Of a stretch of DNA of 64,000 nt, positions 63,463 to 64,000 are shown one piece after another. The DNA comes from Thermococcus gorgonarius (lineage in GTDB: Archaea > Methanobacteriota_B > Thermococci > Thermococcales > Thermococcaceae): the NCBI RefSeq assembly GCF_002214385.1, contig NZ_CP014855.1:186001-250000 (forward strand), given 5' to 3'. The number at the start of each line of letters is the position of its first letter. The first letter of the stretch is position 1. The notes under the pieces were generated by a model. That model was not told the DNA's origin and did no database searches. It worked only from the letters and a program-made list of their open reading frames with translations. The position numbers and the translations under genes are program-made.

Positions 63463-64000
63463 TCAAAGGTTTCTAAGCTTCTTGACCTTTCCAGCCTTCC
63501 TGTCCACGTAGCCTTTCTTTTCCAGAAACCGCAGAAGATCTTCAAGGAACTCTCTGGAGGCGTTTATCACAAGGGTTCCCCTTTCCGTTGGTATCTCCAT
63601 CGGCATGGCCTTCAAGAACATTGTTTTTAGTTCCTCCTCTTCGATCTTCCGTTCTCCTATAACACGAAGAAGCTCTGAGGACAGTATAGCCCTGCTTATT
63701 AACCCAAAATAGAGTTTTAGCACCTGCTCCTCGGGGAAGTACTTCCCGAGTATCGAGGCTAACTCGTTGATCTTGCCTATATCAAGTTCGTTTATTTCAA
63801 ATTCGTACTCTTCTACCAGATCCGTGAACACGAACTGCTTCGCTATTTTTTCCACCTTTTCTGGGTTGTGGACGAGTTCGAACGGAAACTTAAATTGGAA
63901 CCTGACGGATGACACGTCAAACCCGTCTTTGAGTTTTACAGTGCCGTTGGAATACTCCAGCGCTCCCGCCCTAAAGAGCTGGTCAAGAATGTCAGCTACC
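63463..64000 (-). CDS. Unknown helical protein with end wHTH-like domains, 5' end outside the window
   Basis: The frame is open from base 63463 to the window edge (179 codons visible), so the gene is cut. The visible N-terminal part (VADILDQLFRAGALEYSNGT) looks like a winged helix, as does the C terminus (REFLEDLLRFLEKKGYVDRK). The middle contains YEFEINELDIGKINELASIL and a hydrophobic helix (LKLYFGLISRAILSSELLRV). A possible DNA-binding regulator, family not recognised. Confidence 0.7.
   Translation of the reverse strand, partial: VADILDQLFRAGALEYSNGTVKLKDGFDVSSVRFQFKFPFELVHNPEKVEKIAKQFVFTDLVEEYEFEINELDIGKINELASILGKYFPEEQVLKLYFGLISRAILSSELLRVIGERKIEEEELKTMFLKAMPMEIPTERGTLVINASREFLEDLLRFLEKKGYVDRKAGKVKKLRNL

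Overview
The window is a piece of a hyperthermophilic archaeal chromosome, almost certainly Thermococcus or a close relative (Thermococcales). The signs are a split RNA polymerase subunit (A'/A'') in an operon with L30e, NusA, S12 and S7, a 67-residue archaeal histone, a tungsten aldehyde ferredoxin oxidoreductase, archaeal DnaG, AMP phosphorylase, the ADP-dependent serine kinase SerK, an LrpA regulator, TATA boxes about 25-30 bases ahead of starts, GGTGA-type ribosome sites, and two near matches to the Thermococcales glycolytic motif. All family assignments come from reading the sequence and recalled family knowledge; no search was run.

Layout. 1-3.7 kb: transcription/translation operon rpoA1(end)-rpoA2-rpl30e-nusA-rps12-rps7. 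3.8-7.0 kb: a VapBC pair, a phosphodiesterase and the DNA-repair protein NreA. 7.2-10.5 kb: aor-moaD-like-cofactor modifying radical SAM gene. 10.5-12.3 kb: tRNA Ser, Cys, Lys and Leu around a DEAD-box helicase. 12.5-18.2 kb: histone, radical SAM/B12 protein, a Toprim protein, dnaG, gltX. 18.4-24.5 kb: sugar metabolism (maltodextrin phosphorylase, PEP carboxykinase, a phosphohexomutase-like protein) and tmk. 24.6-29.2 kb: tRNA Val, Ala and Leu, AMP phosphorylase, MinD, an EMC6-like membrane protein, rpiA. 29.4-38.6 kb: DUF89, AAA ATPase with a tandem operator, DUF763, serK, a C/D box sRNA, DUF835, NfeD-stomatin pair, pyrE, a second MinD-like ATPase. 38.7-44.4 kb: m5U methyltransferase, lrpA, a broken helical-repeat gene, uridine phosphorylase, threonine synthase-like protein, MEMO. 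44.5-54.9 kb: HepT/MntA and the isoprenoid genes mvk, ipk, fni and idsA, interleaved with a CinA-like gene, a KaiC-type ATPase cluster and RNase J. 55.0-56.9 kb: a visibly AT-rich, decayed insert with a nuclease-like domain. 57-64 kb: leuS, a secreted coiled-coil protein, a prolidase, a PAP2 membrane protein, two tRNAs and a truncated gene.

Functional links. Mevalonate kinase, isopentenyl phosphate kinase, type 2 IPP isomerase and geranylgeranyl diphosphate synthase together supply the archaeal lipid precursor. The aor cluster couples an enzyme with likely cofactor-maturation genes. MalP, PckG and the phosphohexomutase-like gene lie beside motif sites that suggest shared control by the TrmBL1/Tgr regulator.

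The most unusual content is a set of broken genes. A KaiC-like ATPase is frameshifted inside its first P-loop. A helical-repeat gene has an in-frame TGA after 38 codons. The AT-rich locus has an in-frame TGA, a same-frame TAA and a frameshift. Structured RNA and DNA elements also stand out: one strong and one weaker C/D box sRNA, a hairpin in the RNase J leader, and two tandem 17-bp operator units directly ahead of an AAA ATPase.
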